From NCBI GenBank assembly GCA_030636765.1, contig DAOVWI010000001.1:20355-84354 (forward strand): a DNA stretch of 64,000 nt, read 5' to 3'. The translations under genes and the position numbers were made by a program. The notes beneath the pieces are model-generated. The model was not told where the DNA came from. It did not search any database and saw only the letters and a list, made by a program, of their open reading frames with translations. Numbering within the stretch: the stretch's first letter is position 1; each line of letters begins with the position of its first letter. Shown one piece after another: positions 50,287-58,873 of this stretch. Origin of the DNA: Gemmatimonadales bacterium. GTDB lineage: Bacteria; Gemmatimonadota; Gemmatimonadetes; Palauibacterales; Palauibacteraceae.

Positions 50287-51506
50287 AGGTCGACTGGAAG
50301 TCGACGCTCTGGCCCGGAGGGGATCCTCGCGTTCCGGGCCTGGCCCTTCTCCTGGCGCTGCTCGGGATCGCGATGATCTACTCGGCCGGGCATGTGGAGG
50401 TGCCATCCGTCGCAACCGGCGCATGGCGCAAGCAGCTCATCTGGCTGGGCATGGCGCTCGTGGCCTTCGTCGTCGTCAGCCGGATCCCGCTCCGATGGCT
50501 GGATTGGGCCTCCGTGTGGATGTATGCGGCGTCGATCGTGCTTCTGGTGGTGGTTCTTCTGATCGGCAGAGGCCCGAACACGCGCAGCTGGCTCTACGTC
50601 GGTCCCATTGGAATGCAGCCGGCCGAGTTCGCCAAGCTGTCGACGATCCTTCTGCTGTCGAGGACGCTCTCCTCGTACCAGGAGTCGATCGGCCGCCTGT
50701 CGCAGCTCATTCGGCCGGTGCTCATCGTCCTCCTCCCGTTCTCCCTGGTCGCTCTCCAGCCGGATCTGGGCAGCTCGATGGTATTCGGTGCGATTCTGAT
50801 CGCAGGGCTCTTCTGGGCCGGTATTCCGCTGGCGACGCTCTTCATGCTCGTCAGCCCGGGGATCAGCCTCCTGCTGGGTTTCTCGCCGCTGGTATGGGGG
50901 GTGTGGTTCGTGGCTCTCGCCGTGTTCCTCTATCTGTATCGCCCGTACGCGGCGGAGGGGATCCTGGTGCTCCTGGCCAACGTCGCGGGGGGAGCTCTCA
51001 CGCTACCCCTCTGGCGCAGCCTGGCGCCGTACCAGCAAAACCGACTTATCGTGTTTCTCGATCCTACCGTGGATCCACGCGGCGCGGGTTGGCATCTGAT
51101 CCAGTCGAAGGTGGCGATCGGGTCCGGGGGGTGGTACGGGCAGGGGTTCACGCAGGGCCCTCAGAAGCGGCTGGCTTTTCTTCCCGAGCAACACACCGAT
51201 TTCATCTTCTCCGTGGTCGGGGAGGAGCTGGGGTTTCTTGGAGTGACGATCTTTCTCCTTCTCCTCGTATGGTTTCTTCACCGGGTGCTTGCGGTGGCGC
51301 GGGCCGCCGAGGATCCGTTCCCGAGCCTGGTCGTCTTCTGTCTGTTTGCGGTCTGGTTGGTCCACGTCATCATCAACGTCGGGATGACCGTGGGGCTCAT
51401 GCCGATCACGGGGCTCCCTCTTCCGTTCTTGAGCTACGGCGGGAGCTTCTTGCTCATGCTCTTCGTGGGCCTCGCCATCGTCTCTCGCGCGTCGGCCGAG
51501 GCCTGA
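50283..51506 (+). CDS. rodA: Peptidoglycan glycosyltransferase RodA
   Basis: SEDS-family enzyme that polymerises glycan strands with PBP2. The 407 residues hold about ten hydrophobic segments. Typical motifs are LQPDLGSSMVFGAI with the catalytic-type aspartate, IGSGGWYGQGFTQGPQKRL, LPEQHTDFIFSVVGEELGFLG and the late LPITGLPLPFLSYGGSF-like region. GTG 50283 overlaps the mrdA stop. The stop codon lies in the first unit of a 22-bp tandem duplication. Confidence 0.95.
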   Translation: MKVDWKSTLWPGGDPRVPGLALLLALLGIAMIYSAGHVEVPSVATGAWRKQLIWLGMALVAFVVVSRIPLRWLDWASVWMYAASIVLLVVVLLIGRGPNTRSWLYVGPIGMQPAEFAKLSTILLLSRTLSSYQESIGRLSQLIRPVLIVLLPFSLVALQPDLGSSMVFGAILIAGLFWAGIPLATLFMLVSPGISLLLGFSPLVWGVWFVALAVFLYLYRPYAAEGILVLLANVAGGALTLPLWRSLAPYQQNRLIVFLDPTVDPRGAGWHLIQSKVAIGSGGWYGQGFTQGPQKRLAFLPEQHTDFIFSVVGEELGFLGVTIFLLLLVWFLHRVLAVARAAEDPFPSLVVFCLFAVWLVHVIINVGMTVGLMPITGLPLPFLSYGGSFLLMLFVGLAIVSRASAEA

Positions 51507-51546
51507 GCCGGTGTGGGCCGAACCCTGAGCCGTTGTCGGCCGAACC
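51503..51546 (+). repeat. 22-bp tandem duplication after rodA
   Basis: Two adjacent 22-bp units, CTGAGCCGGTGTGGGCCGAA... and CTGAGCCGTTGTCGGCCGAA..., match at 20 of 22 positions. The first unit contains the rodA TGA, so the second carries a copied stop in the spacer. No hairpin-with-T-run terminator is present here. Confidence 0.75.
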
Positions 51547-51619
51547 CAGCGTCTGCGTGAGCGCCTCCGCCGGCTTACCACATCCGGTATATTCCTGAAA
51601 AGGATTCCCGGTAGCTGCC

Positions 51620-52453
51620 ATGTCCTGGTTCAAGAAACCGAAACAGAAGCTGGTCTCCCAGAAGCGCGAGCTCGCGGCGGACGTCTGGATAAAGTGCGAC
51701 GGGTGCGGGGAGATCTTGTACGAGCGCCGGCTCGCCGAAGAGGCGCATGTCTGTCCAGAGTGCGGCTACCACTTCCGTATCCCGGCCGACGAGTACATCG
51801 CGTTGCTCCTGGATGATGGCTTCTTGGAGGAGTTCGACACGAGCCTGCGCTCCACCGATCCGCTGGAGTTCGTGGACTCGAAGCCGTACGCAGAGCGGAT
51901 CCGCGCGGCGATCGAAGAGGTGGGTCCCGCGGACGCCATCAGGACGGGCCGGGGCCGGCTCGAGAACCGGGTCGTACATCTCGGCGCGATGGATTTCCGC
52001 TTCATTGGCGGTTCCATGGGCTCGGTGGTGGGCGAGAAGATTCGCCGGCTCGCAGACCGGGCGAGAGAGGAGCGAAGTCCGCTGATCATGGTATCCGCTT
52101 CCGGTGGGGCACGAATGCAGGAGGGCATCTTCTCGCTGATGCAGATGGCGAAGACATCGTCGGCGCTACAGGAGTTGTCCGAGGAAGGCCTTCCATTCGT
52201 GAGTGTGCTGACCCATCCCACCACCGGTGGAGTAACGGCGAGCCACGCGATGCTCGGCGATGTTATCCTCTCGGAGCCCGGTGCGCTGATCGGCTTTGCC
52301 GGACCGAGGGTGATCAAGGAGACCATCCAGCAGGATCTTCCGGAAGGTTTCCAGCGGGCCGAGTTCCTGCTCAGCCACGGCATGGTGGATCGCATCGTGC
52401 CACGAACCGAGCTGAAGTCCACGCTCTCCGTTCTCCTTCACCACATGTGCTGA
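51620..52453 (+). CDS. accD: Acetyl-CoA carboxylase carboxyltransferase subunit beta
   Basis: Half of the carboxyltransferase making malonyl-CoA. The 277-residue protein has the N-terminal zinc ribbon C26-x2-C29 ... C45-x2-C48, then the crotonase-like fold with MVSASGGARMQEGIFSLMQM, LTHPTTGGVTASHAMLGDV and GFAGPRVIKETIQQDLPEGF. The accA partner is not in the window. ATG 51620 has AAAGGA upstream and a possible TATATT -10 at 51588. Its stop overlaps the folC GTG by 7 bp; accD-folC is a common pair. Confidence 0.96.
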   Translation: MSWFKKPKQKLVSQKRELAADVWIKCDGCGEILYERRLAEEAHVCPECGYHFRIPADEYIALLLDDGFLEEFDTSLRSTDPLEFVDSKPYAERIRAAIEEVGPADAIRTGRGRLENRVVHLGAMDFRFIGGSMGSVVGEKIRRLADRAREERSPLIMVSASGGARMQEGIFSLMQMAKTSSALQELSEEGLPFVSVLTHPTTGGVTASHAMLGDVILSEPGALIGFAGPRVIKETIQQDLPEGFQRAEFLLSHGMVDRIVPRTELKSTLSVLLHHMC

Positions 52454-53859
52454 GCTCCGCCGCCTCGCGCCGGGCGCGTGCTTCGGCAGCTGAGACCTCC
52501 CGATCCGAGATCGAGCGTCTTCTGGACCGCCCGCTCGGCCACATCCGTTGGGGCCTGGGCCGCATCTCCCGGATGCTGGCGTCGCTGGGCGATCCGCAGG
52601 GTACGTTCGAGGTCTTCCACATCGGCGGGACGAACGGGAAGGGCTCGGTCGCCGCGATCGCGGAGGCGGTGATCGGGCGCCAGGGGTTGGCCGGTCTCTA
52701 CACGTCGCCGCACCTGTCGGACTTTGCCGAGCGAATCCGGATCGCTGGAAGGCCGGTGTCAGCGGAGCTGCTCGAGCGCTGCGCCGGTCGGGTCCGCCCG
52801 CTGGTGGAGCGAGAGGGCGCGACGTACTTCGAGGCGGCGACCGCTCTCGCCTTCCTGGCGTTCGGCGAGGCGGGTGTGCGCGATGCGGTGGTGGAAGTGG
52901 GCCTGGGGGGACGGCTGGATGCCACGAACGTCGTCGATCCGCGGGTGTGTGCGATCGCGAGTGTCGGCCTCGACCACCAGGAGTATCTGGGAGACACGCT
53001 GGGCGAGGTGGCTGCAGAGAAGGCGGGAATCCTGAAGCCCGGCGTGCCGGCGGCGCTCGGCACGCTTCCGGGCGAGGCTGCCCGGGTCGTGTTAGCCCGG
53101 GCGCGAGTGCTGGGGTCGAAGACCTTGGTGTTGGGACGGGATGTGCGCATCGACGATGTATCCGTGGATGCTTCCGGCACCACCTTCACGTATGCGTGCC
53201 CGGCGCTGCCGGGCGGAGTGCTCCTCCGGGTGCCCTTGCTGGGCGGCCACCAGGCGAGCAACGCAGCCGTAGCGTTCATGATGCTGGAGTTGGCCGGAAG
53301 GCTTCCGGCCGCGAAGGACCTCCGAGGCGCCCTGAAGGAGGTCTGCTGGCCGGGAAGATTCGAACGGCTGCCTGGAGGCGATGGTGACTGGATCCTGGAC
53401 GTCGCTCACAACCCGGATGCCGCGCGGGCGCTCGCCGATACGCTTCGGCGGGTGGATCCCGTGCGGCCGCTGGTGTTCGTCATCGCCGTTCTGCGCCGGA
53501 AGGCGTGGCGGGAGATGCTGAGGATTCTGGCGGGCCCCGCGCACGCCATCGTGCTGACGACGGCGCCGTCGCACCCTCCGGGCGCGGCGTGGAACCTGGA
53601 CGAGGCCGCTCGCTTCGGGAGGAGCGCCGCGGGAGCCGACGCTCCGATCGTGGCTGGTCGGCGGCCCCCCACCGGACCGCGCGTAGAGGTGGTCGCCCGG
53701 CTCGAGGCGGCCCTGGTAAGAGCCCGCGAACTCGCGGGGAACGGTACGGTAGTAGTAGCGGGCTCGTGCCACGTCGTGGGCGATGCGCGCGGCATTCTCG
53801 CGCTCGATGACCGCGGGGCCCGTAACGTGACCCGCCGTAGTTCTTCAACAGCCTTCTAG
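52447..53859 (+). CDS. folC: Folylpolyglutamate / dihydrofolate synthase with repeat-encoded C-terminus
   Basis: Adds glutamate to folates. The 470-residue Mur-ligase-like protein has HIGGTNGKGSVAAIAEAV (P-loop), YTSPHLSDFAERIRI, VVEVGLGGRLDATNVV, GLDHQEYLGDTLGEVAAEKA and DVAHNPDAARAL. Most FolC proteins end just after the GSxHxVG motif (here VVAGSCHVVGDARGIL). The last 12 residues, RNVTRRSSSTAF, are encoded by a copy of the dispersed repeat at 53821-53853, so the C-terminus has been extended by it. GTG 52447 overlaps accD. Confidence 0.93.
   Translation: MLSSAASRRARASAAETSRSEIERLLDRPLGHIRWGLGRISRMLASLGDPQGTFEVFHIGGTNGKGSVAAIAEAVIGRQGLAGLYTSPHLSDFAERIRIAGRPVSAELLERCAGRVRPLVEREGATYFEAATALAFLAFGEAGVRDAVVEVGLGGRLDATNVVDPRVCAIASVGLDHQEYLGDTLGEVAAEKAGILKPGVPAALGTLPGEAARVVLARARVLGSKTLVLGRDVRIDDVSVDASGTTFTYACPALPGGVLLRVPLLGGHQASNAAVAFMMLELAGRLPAAKDLRGALKEVCWPGRFERLPGGDGDWILDVAHNPDAARALADTLRRVDPVRPLVFVIAVLRRKAWREMLRILAGPAHAIVLTTAPSHPPGAAWNLDEAARFGRSAAGADAPIVAGRRPPTGPRVEVVARLEAALVRARELAGNGTVVVAGSCHVVGDARGILALDDRGARNVTRRSSSTAF
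53821..53853 (-). repeat. Copy of the dispersed terminal repeat inside the folC 3' end
   Basis: These 33 bases match 16954-16986, the right end of the 16.7-kb element, at 25 of 33 positions, best over CGTAACG-GACCCGCC. The copy lies within the folC reading frame and encodes its last residues; the folC TAG follows at once. Confidence 0.55.
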
Positions 53860-53878
53860 ATAGCAGAGGAGCGAAGTG

Positions 53879-54292
53879 ATGCCATACGATCCGGTGCTGG
53901 TTCAACCGATGCGCGACGAGTTGACGCACCTGGGCGCACGAGAGCTTTCGACGGCGGAGGAGGTGGACGGAGCGCTGGGACCAGGCTCCGGGAGGGTGTT
54001 GGTCGTCGTGAACTCGGTCTGCGGGTGCGCGGCCCAGAACGCCCGGCCGGCCGTGGCCCTGGCCGTCGAGCGCGGGGTTCGGGCGAACGACGTGGTGACC
54101 GTTTTTGCGGGCCAGGACGTGGAAGCGACGGCCCGGGCGCGTTCCTATTTTGCGGGCTACCGACCCTCGTCTCCGTCGATCGCCGTCCTGCAGGACGGGG
54201 AGGTGGCCTTCATGCTCGAGCGGCATCAGATCGAGGGCCGGAGCGCCGAGGCGATCGCGGCGGACCTGACGACGGCCTTCGACCGGCCATGA
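53879..54292 (+). CDS. Bacilliredoxin (BrxA/BrxB, YphP/YqiW family)
   Basis: A 137-residue thioredoxin-fold protein with the atypical CGC redox motif (C48-G-C50 in VNSVCGCAAQNARPA) that defines bacilliredoxins. In Firmicutes these remove bacillithiol from oxidised proteins. Other family residues, VFAGQDVEATARARSYF and PSSPSIAVLQDGEVAFMLERHQIEG, are present. ATG 53879 follows GAGGAG; a GTG directly before it could also serve. Whether this organism makes bacillithiol cannot be judged here. Confidence 0.9.
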   Translation: MPYDPVLVQPMRDELTHLGARELSTAEEVDGALGPGSGRVLVVVNSVCGCAAQNARPAVALAVERGVRANDVVTVFAGQDVEATARARSYFAGYRPSSPSIAVLQDGEVAFMLERHQIEGRSAEAIAADLTTAFDRP

Positions 54293-54308
54293 TCTCTCCG
54301 GCGGTCGC

Positions 54309-55586
54309 GTGACCTCATCCGGCCTTCCCGGCTTCCGGGACTTCTACCCCGAAGACTTCGCGTTGCGAGACCACATCGTGTCGGGTTGGAGGGAGGTGGC
54401 CCGCCGGTATGGCTTCGTGGAGTACGATGGGCCGCCGCTGGAACCGCTCGAGCTGTATACGGACAAGTCGGGGCCGGAGATCGTCGATCAGCTCTACACC
54501 TTCGTCGACAAGGGCAACCGCGCGATCGCCCTGCGGCCCGAGATGACGCCGACGCTCGCCCGCATGGTCGGAGCGCGGGCGCAGGCTCTGCCCAAGCCGA
54601 TCAAATGGTTCTCCATACCGCAGCTCTTTCGCTACGAGCGGCCGCAGCGGGGCCGGCTGCGGGAACACTTCCAGCTCAACATGGACATCGTGGGAGAGAC
54701 CGATGTCATGTCGGATGCCGAGCTGGTCGCGGCGGCGATCGATGCCGTTCGCCATTTCGGCCTGGACAGTGAGGACTTCACGGCGAGGGTGTCCGACCGC
54801 GGGCTCATCGGGATCGTGCTGCAGGAGGTCGGCGTGCCGAAGGGGAGGATAGTGGAGGCGATCCTCGCTCTCGACAAGGCGGAGCGCCAGGGAGATGAGT
54901 GGCTGGCGGCGCGCCTCACGGAGCTTGGGGTTGATGAGGCGGGTGTCCGATCCGTTGTCGACGTAAGGGAGCACGATCTGGATGGCCTGACCGCTCACTT
55001 CGCCGGCTCACGAGATGTCGCGGAGGCCGCGGACCGGCTGCGCGCTTTCTTTGCACTCATGTCGGATCACGGCCTGTCCGCTTACGTGACGTTCGATCCC
55101 CGCCTGGCGCGAGGGCTCGCCTACTACACCGGGCTGGTGTTCGAGCTGTGGGAGCGGGAGGGCCGACTCAGGGCGATCTGTGGTGGCGGCCGTTACGATG
55201 ATCTGCTGGCGGCCGTCGGCGGCCCGGATCTCCCGGCGCTCGGCTTCGGCATGGGCGATGTCGTGCTGGGCGAGCTGCTGAAGGAGAAGGGGCTCGTCCC
55301 GGAGCGCCAGACCTCCGTTGACGACTTCGTCGTCTACGTGACTCCGGCGCAGCGTTCCGCCGCCATCCGGGTCGCGCGCCGACTGAGAGAGCGGGGGAGA
55401 GGCGTCGCCATGGACTACCGGGGCCGCAGCGTGGGGCGGCAGTTTCGCGCCGCTGATCAGCTCGGAGCGTCGCGTACGATCGTCATAGGCCCCGATGAGG
55501 AACGGGACCAAACCGCGTCGGTTCGCGACATGGCGACGGGAGAGGAAAAGGTCGTGCCCCTCATCGGGTTGATCGAGGGCGTCTGA
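54309..55586 (+). CDS. hisS: Histidyl-tRNA synthetase
   Basis: Charges tRNA-His. The 425-residue class II enzyme begins GLPGFRDFYPEDFALRDHIV and has LRPEMTPTLARMV, the motif 2 region WFSIPQLFRYERPQRGRLRE, the histidine-A RGLAYYTGLVFELWER and GGGRYDDLL, and a C-terminal anticodon-binding domain. HisZ is unlikely because the catalytic motifs and anticodon domain are both present, though no his-operon genes are nearby. GTG 54309. guaA starts 1 nt after its stop. Confidence 0.93.
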   Translation: MTSSGLPGFRDFYPEDFALRDHIVSGWREVARRYGFVEYDGPPLEPLELYTDKSGPEIVDQLYTFVDKGNRAIALRPEMTPTLARMVGARAQALPKPIKWFSIPQLFRYERPQRGRLREHFQLNMDIVGETDVMSDAELVAAAIDAVRHFGLDSEDFTARVSDRGLIGIVLQEVGVPKGRIVEAILALDKAERQGDEWLAARLTELGVDEAGVRSVVDVREHDLDGLTAHFAGSRDVAEAADRLRAFFALMSDHGLSAYVTFDPRLARGLAYYTGLVFELWEREGRLRAICGGGRYDDLLAAVGGPDLPALGFGMGDVVLGELLKEKGLVPERQTSVDDFVVYVTPAQRSAAIRVARRLRERGRGVAMDYRGRSVGRQFRAADQLGASRTIVIGPDEERDQTASVRDMATGEEKVVPLIGLIEGV

Positions 55587-55587
55587 G

Positions 55588-57129
55588 ATGGCCGACCGCA
55601 TCCTCATCCTCGACTACGGTTCCCAGTACACACAGCTCATCGCGCGCCGCATCCGCGAGGAGCGAGTCTACTGTGAGATCCATCCGCCGGACCGATCGCC
55701 GGGCTGGATCCGGGAGTGGGATCCGGCGGGGATCATCCTCTCGGGAGGTCCGTCGAGCGTCTACGACGATGAGGTCCCGGGCGCCGGTCCGGAGCTTCTG
55801 GAGGTAGGCGTGCCGCTCCTGGGCGTCTGCTATGGCATGCAGCTCATTGGGCAGCTGGCGGGCGGTCATGTCGTGCGGGCCGGTCGCCGGGAGTATGGTC
55901 GTGCCGTTCTCGAGGTCGTTGCCGCGGACCGGCTCTTCGACGGCTTCGAGTCGGGCGAGGAGATCACGGTGTGGATGAGCCACGGGGATCACCTGAGCGA
56001 GCCCCCGCCGGGATACGAGGTGCTGGCGCGCACCGAAAGCAGTCCGGTGGCCGCTTTCGGGGCGATCGATCGAGACGTGTACGGCGTGCAGTTTCACCCG
56101 GAGGTCATGCACACGGCGCGGGGCGAAGAGATCCTGCAGAACTTCGTCTTCGGGATCGCCGGCTGCGCCGGTACGTGGACGCCCGGTTGCATCGTGGAGA
56201 CGCAGGTGAGGAACGTGCGGGAGCGGGTGGGTGCCGACCAGGTGATCTGTGGTCTTTCGGGAGGCGTGGACTCGGCCGTGGCTGCTGTCCTGGTTCACCG
56301 CGCCGTCGGAGACCGTCTCACGTGCGTCTTCGTCGACAACGGAACGCTTCGAAAGGGAGAGCGGCGCTCCGTCGAGCGTGTGTTCGGCGAGCATTTCGGG
56401 ATGCGGCTGGAGGTGGTGGATGCCTCCAGCCTCTTCTTGGAGCGGCTCTCCGGCGTAACCGATCCGGAGGAGAAGCGGATCCGAATCGGGCACACGTTCA
56501 TCGACGTGTTCGAAGAGGCGGCGCGCGGTGTCGGCGGTGTCCGTTTCCTGGTGCAGGGGACTCTGTATCCGGATGTGATCGAATCGATTTCGGTGCGCGG
56601 TCCATCCGCGACGATCAAGTCACACCACAACGTGGGTGGACTCCGTCCGGACATGCCGTTCGAGCTCATCGAGCCCCTGCGTGAGCTGTTCAAGGACGAG
56701 GTTCGGCAGGTCGGCCGGGAACTCGGGCTGCCGGAAGAGCTCGTCGGGCGCCACCCGTTCCCGGGGCCGGGGCTGGCGGTGCGCGTTCTCGGCGAGGTGA
56801 CGGAGGAGCGGCTCGCGGTCCTTCGCGAGGCGGATGCCATCTATCTGGAAGAGATCCGGGCGGCGGAGCTGTACGACGAGATCTGGCAGGCGTTCGCGGT
56901 ATTCCTCCCGGTACGCTCCGTGGGCGTGATGGGAGATGCTCGCACCTACGAGAACGTGATCGTGCTTCGGGCCGTGACCAGTCGTGACGGCATGACGGCG
57001 GACTGGTTTCAGTTCCCCCACGATGTGCTGGGCCGTATCTCTAACCGCATCATCAACGAGGTGGAGGGCGTGAACCGGGTGGCGTACGACGTCTCGTCGA
57101 AGCCGCCGGCCACGATCGAGTGGGAATAG
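55588..57129 (+). CDS. guaA: GMP synthase (glutamine-hydrolysing)
   Basis: Converts XMP to GMP. The 513-residue protein has the class I glutaminase domain with catalytic C81 (GVCYGMQL) and the QFHPEVMHT histidine-glutamate pair, the ATP pyrophosphatase PP-loop SGGVDS (224-229), the KSHHNVGGLRPDMPFELIEP segment, and the C-terminal dimerisation domain ending in DVSSKPPATIEWE. Intact and of normal length. Confidence 0.98.
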   Translation: MADRILILDYGSQYTQLIARRIREERVYCEIHPPDRSPGWIREWDPAGIILSGGPSSVYDDEVPGAGPELLEVGVPLLGVCYGMQLIGQLAGGHVVRAGRREYGRAVLEVVAADRLFDGFESGEEITVWMSHGDHLSEPPPGYEVLARTESSPVAAFGAIDRDVYGVQFHPEVMHTARGEEILQNFVFGIAGCAGTWTPGCIVETQVRNVRERVGADQVICGLSGGVDSAVAAVLVHRAVGDRLTCVFVDNGTLRKGERRSVERVFGEHFGMRLEVVDASSLFLERLSGVTDPEEKRIRIGHTFIDVFEEAARGVGGVRFLVQGTLYPDVIESISVRGPSATIKSHHNVGGLRPDMPFELIEPLRELFKDEVRQVGRELGLPEELVGRHPFPGPGLAVRVLGEVTEERLAVLREADAIYLEEIRAAELYDEIWQAFAVFLPVRSVGVMGDARTYENVIVLRAVTSRDGMTADWFQFPHDVLGRISNRIINEVEGVNRVAYDVSSKPPATIEWE

Positions 57130-57178
57130 CCAGCGGGAGGCCGCGCCGGCGCGCTGGAGCCCGAGAGGCGGATGTCCA

Positions 57179-57937
57179 ATGGCTGACCTGAGGGAGATCA
57201 CCGAGTGGCTGGACGGCTACCTGGCGATCGATTCCGTGCCCGATTACCCGGGTGCCTTCAACGGGCTGCAGGTGGAGAGCCGCTCCCCGATCGAGAGGAT
57301 CGCGGCGGCCACGGATGCCACCTTCTCCACGATCGAAGGCGCCGCGGAGGCCGAGGCGCAGCTGCTGCTCGTGCACCATGGCCTGTTCTGGGGCGATCCG
57401 CTGCCGCTGACGGGCGTGTCGTACCGCCGCGTGCGCGCACTGCTCGATGCGGACATGGCGCTCTATAGTGCGCACCTCCCCCTGGACATTCACCCCGAGG
57501 TAGGGAACAACGTGCTGCTGGCCGGAGCCCTCGGTCTTTCCATCGAGGGGCGCTTCGGGCGCTGGCAGGGCGAGGTAGAGATCGGCGTGTGGGCGGCGGC
57601 GGATCTACCTCTCGATATGCTGGCAGAGAGGATCGAAGCTGCCTGCGGGAGCGAGCCGCTCGTGATCCAGGGCGGACCGGTTCACGTCCGGCGGGTCGGT
57701 GTCGTGACGGGGGGCGGCAGTTCGCTGATACAGGCGGCCCACGATGAGGGGCTCGACACGTTCATCACGGGCGAAGGCTCCCACCATGACTACCACCAGG
57801 CGATGGAGCTCGGCGTGAACGTCGTGTTCGCGGGCCACTACGCGACGGAAACGTTCGGTGTGCGGGCGCTTGCCGAACGGGTGGAGGAAACGTTCGGCCT
57901 GGAGTCATGCTTCCTGGACCGGCCGACCGGGCTTTAG
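57179..57937 (+). CDS. Nif3-like dinuclear metal center protein
   Basis: A 252-residue protein of the Nif3/YbgI family with FNGLQVESRSPIERIAAATDA, the metal site LLVHHGLFWG, SAHLPLDIHPEVGNN and, near the end, TGEGSHHDYHQAMELGVNVVFAGHY. These histidines bind two metal ions. A GTP cyclohydrolase role was once proposed, but function is not settled. No PII-like insert, so it is the short form. It ends 9 bp before the convergent mlaD. Confidence 0.9.
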   Translation: MADLREITEWLDGYLAIDSVPDYPGAFNGLQVESRSPIERIAAATDATFSTIEGAAEAEAQLLLVHHGLFWGDPLPLTGVSYRRVRALLDADMALYSAHLPLDIHPEVGNNVLLAGALGLSIEGRFGRWQGEVEIGVWAAADLPLDMLAERIEAACGSEPLVIQGGPVHVRRVGVVTGGGSSLIQAAHDEGLDTFITGEGSHHDYHQAMELGVNVVFAGHYATETFGVRALAERVEETFGLESCFLDRPTGL

Positions 57938-57946
57938 CGACCTGCC

Positions 57947-58873
57947 TTAGAAGACCGAAACCTTGAGCCCCTGGAGGTAGCGCTCGGGCCGCTCGCGGAG
58001 ATCCTTCGTGAGCAGGGCGATCTCCTCGCTGGCTACCTGGATGTTCTCCATGGCCGCCGAGATCTTCACGTAGAGCTGCTTGTCGTTGACCAGGAGCCCG
58101 AGGGTGCCTTCCCCCTCGTCCATCTTTCGTGTGATCGAGGCCAGCGAGTGGCTGGTCGAGTCCAGGCCGGCCGACGCGCTGCTCAGCCTGGAGGTGATTG
58201 AATCGAGCCTGGCCACCGCGCTTTCCAACTCGGGTCCTTCCGTGGCCGCGCGCAGCTGCCCGGCGGTCTCGTTCAGGTCTGTGAGCAGCTCGCCGATCGT
58301 GCTTCGCTGCTCCTCGATGAGCCCCTGAAGCTCGTTCATCGCTCCGGCGAACGCCGAGGAGCTGCGGTGGATGTCGGCGATCGTCTGGTCGGAGAAGAGC
58401 TCCGCGGCTCGGCCGAGCACATCGGTCGCCTGGTCTCCCAGCTCGCCGGCGATCGCCTCGAGTCCGGCCGCGCCGGAGAGCTGAACGGTGTCGGCGTCGG
58501 CAAGGGAGTTCGAGGATCCTCCCGGAAGCAGCACGATCATCTGATTGCCCAGGAAACCCGAAGACTGGATGATGCCGCGGGTGTCATCCGGCAGCCGCCC
58601 GTCGTACCGCACGTCCAGACTCAGCACGACGTAGCTCTCGTGCAGCTCGACCCGATTCACCGACCCCACGTCCACGCCACGCAGGTAAACGCGCGAGCCC
58701 TTCGTGACCAGCTGTGCGTCGGGAGCGATCCCGTACAGGGACAGCCCGCCGCCTCCGATCGTGGTATCGCTGAGCCAGAAGACTCCCCACACCAGCAACA
58801 AGGCGGAGACGAGCACCAGCAGGCCGACGCGCAGCTCGACCGCCCGATTGGAGCGCAGGCCGGGGTCTCTCAT
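57947..58873 (-). CDS. MlaD/MCE-domain lipid transport protein
   Basis: Periplasmic lipid-binding component of an Mla-type transporter. The 308-residue protein has an N-terminal membrane helix (about 15-34, VGLLVLVSALLLVWGVFWLS), one MCE domain (about 40-120, with VTKGSRVYLRGVDVGSVNRV and SSGFLGNQMIVLLPGG), and a long helical tail with heptads of Ser, Leu and Ala (about 150-270). The C-terminal RYLQGLKVSVF resembles the terminal motif of MlaD proteins in Bacteroidota and relatives. Start overlaps the ATPase gene stop by 4 bp. Confidence 0.9.
   Translation of the reverse strand: MRDPGLRSNRAVELRVGLLVLVSALLLVWGVFWLSDTTIGGGGLSLYGIAPDAQLVTKGSRVYLRGVDVGSVNRVELHESYVVLSLDVRYDGRLPDDTRGIIQSSGFLGNQMIVLLPGGSSNSLADADTVQLSGAAGLEAIAGELGDQATDVLGRAAELFSDQTIADIHRSSSAFAGAMNELQGLIEEQRSTIGELLTDLNETAGQLRAATEGPELESAVARLDSITSRLSSASAGLDSTSHSLASITRKMDEGEGTLGLLVNDKQLYVKISAAMENIQVASEEIALLTKDLRERPERYLQGLKVSVF

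Noticed and set aside
57933..57945. TTTAGCGACCTGC at the Nif3 stop as another repeat copy
   Set aside because: Only 12 of 13 bases match the element end and nothing beyond; too short to separate from chance.
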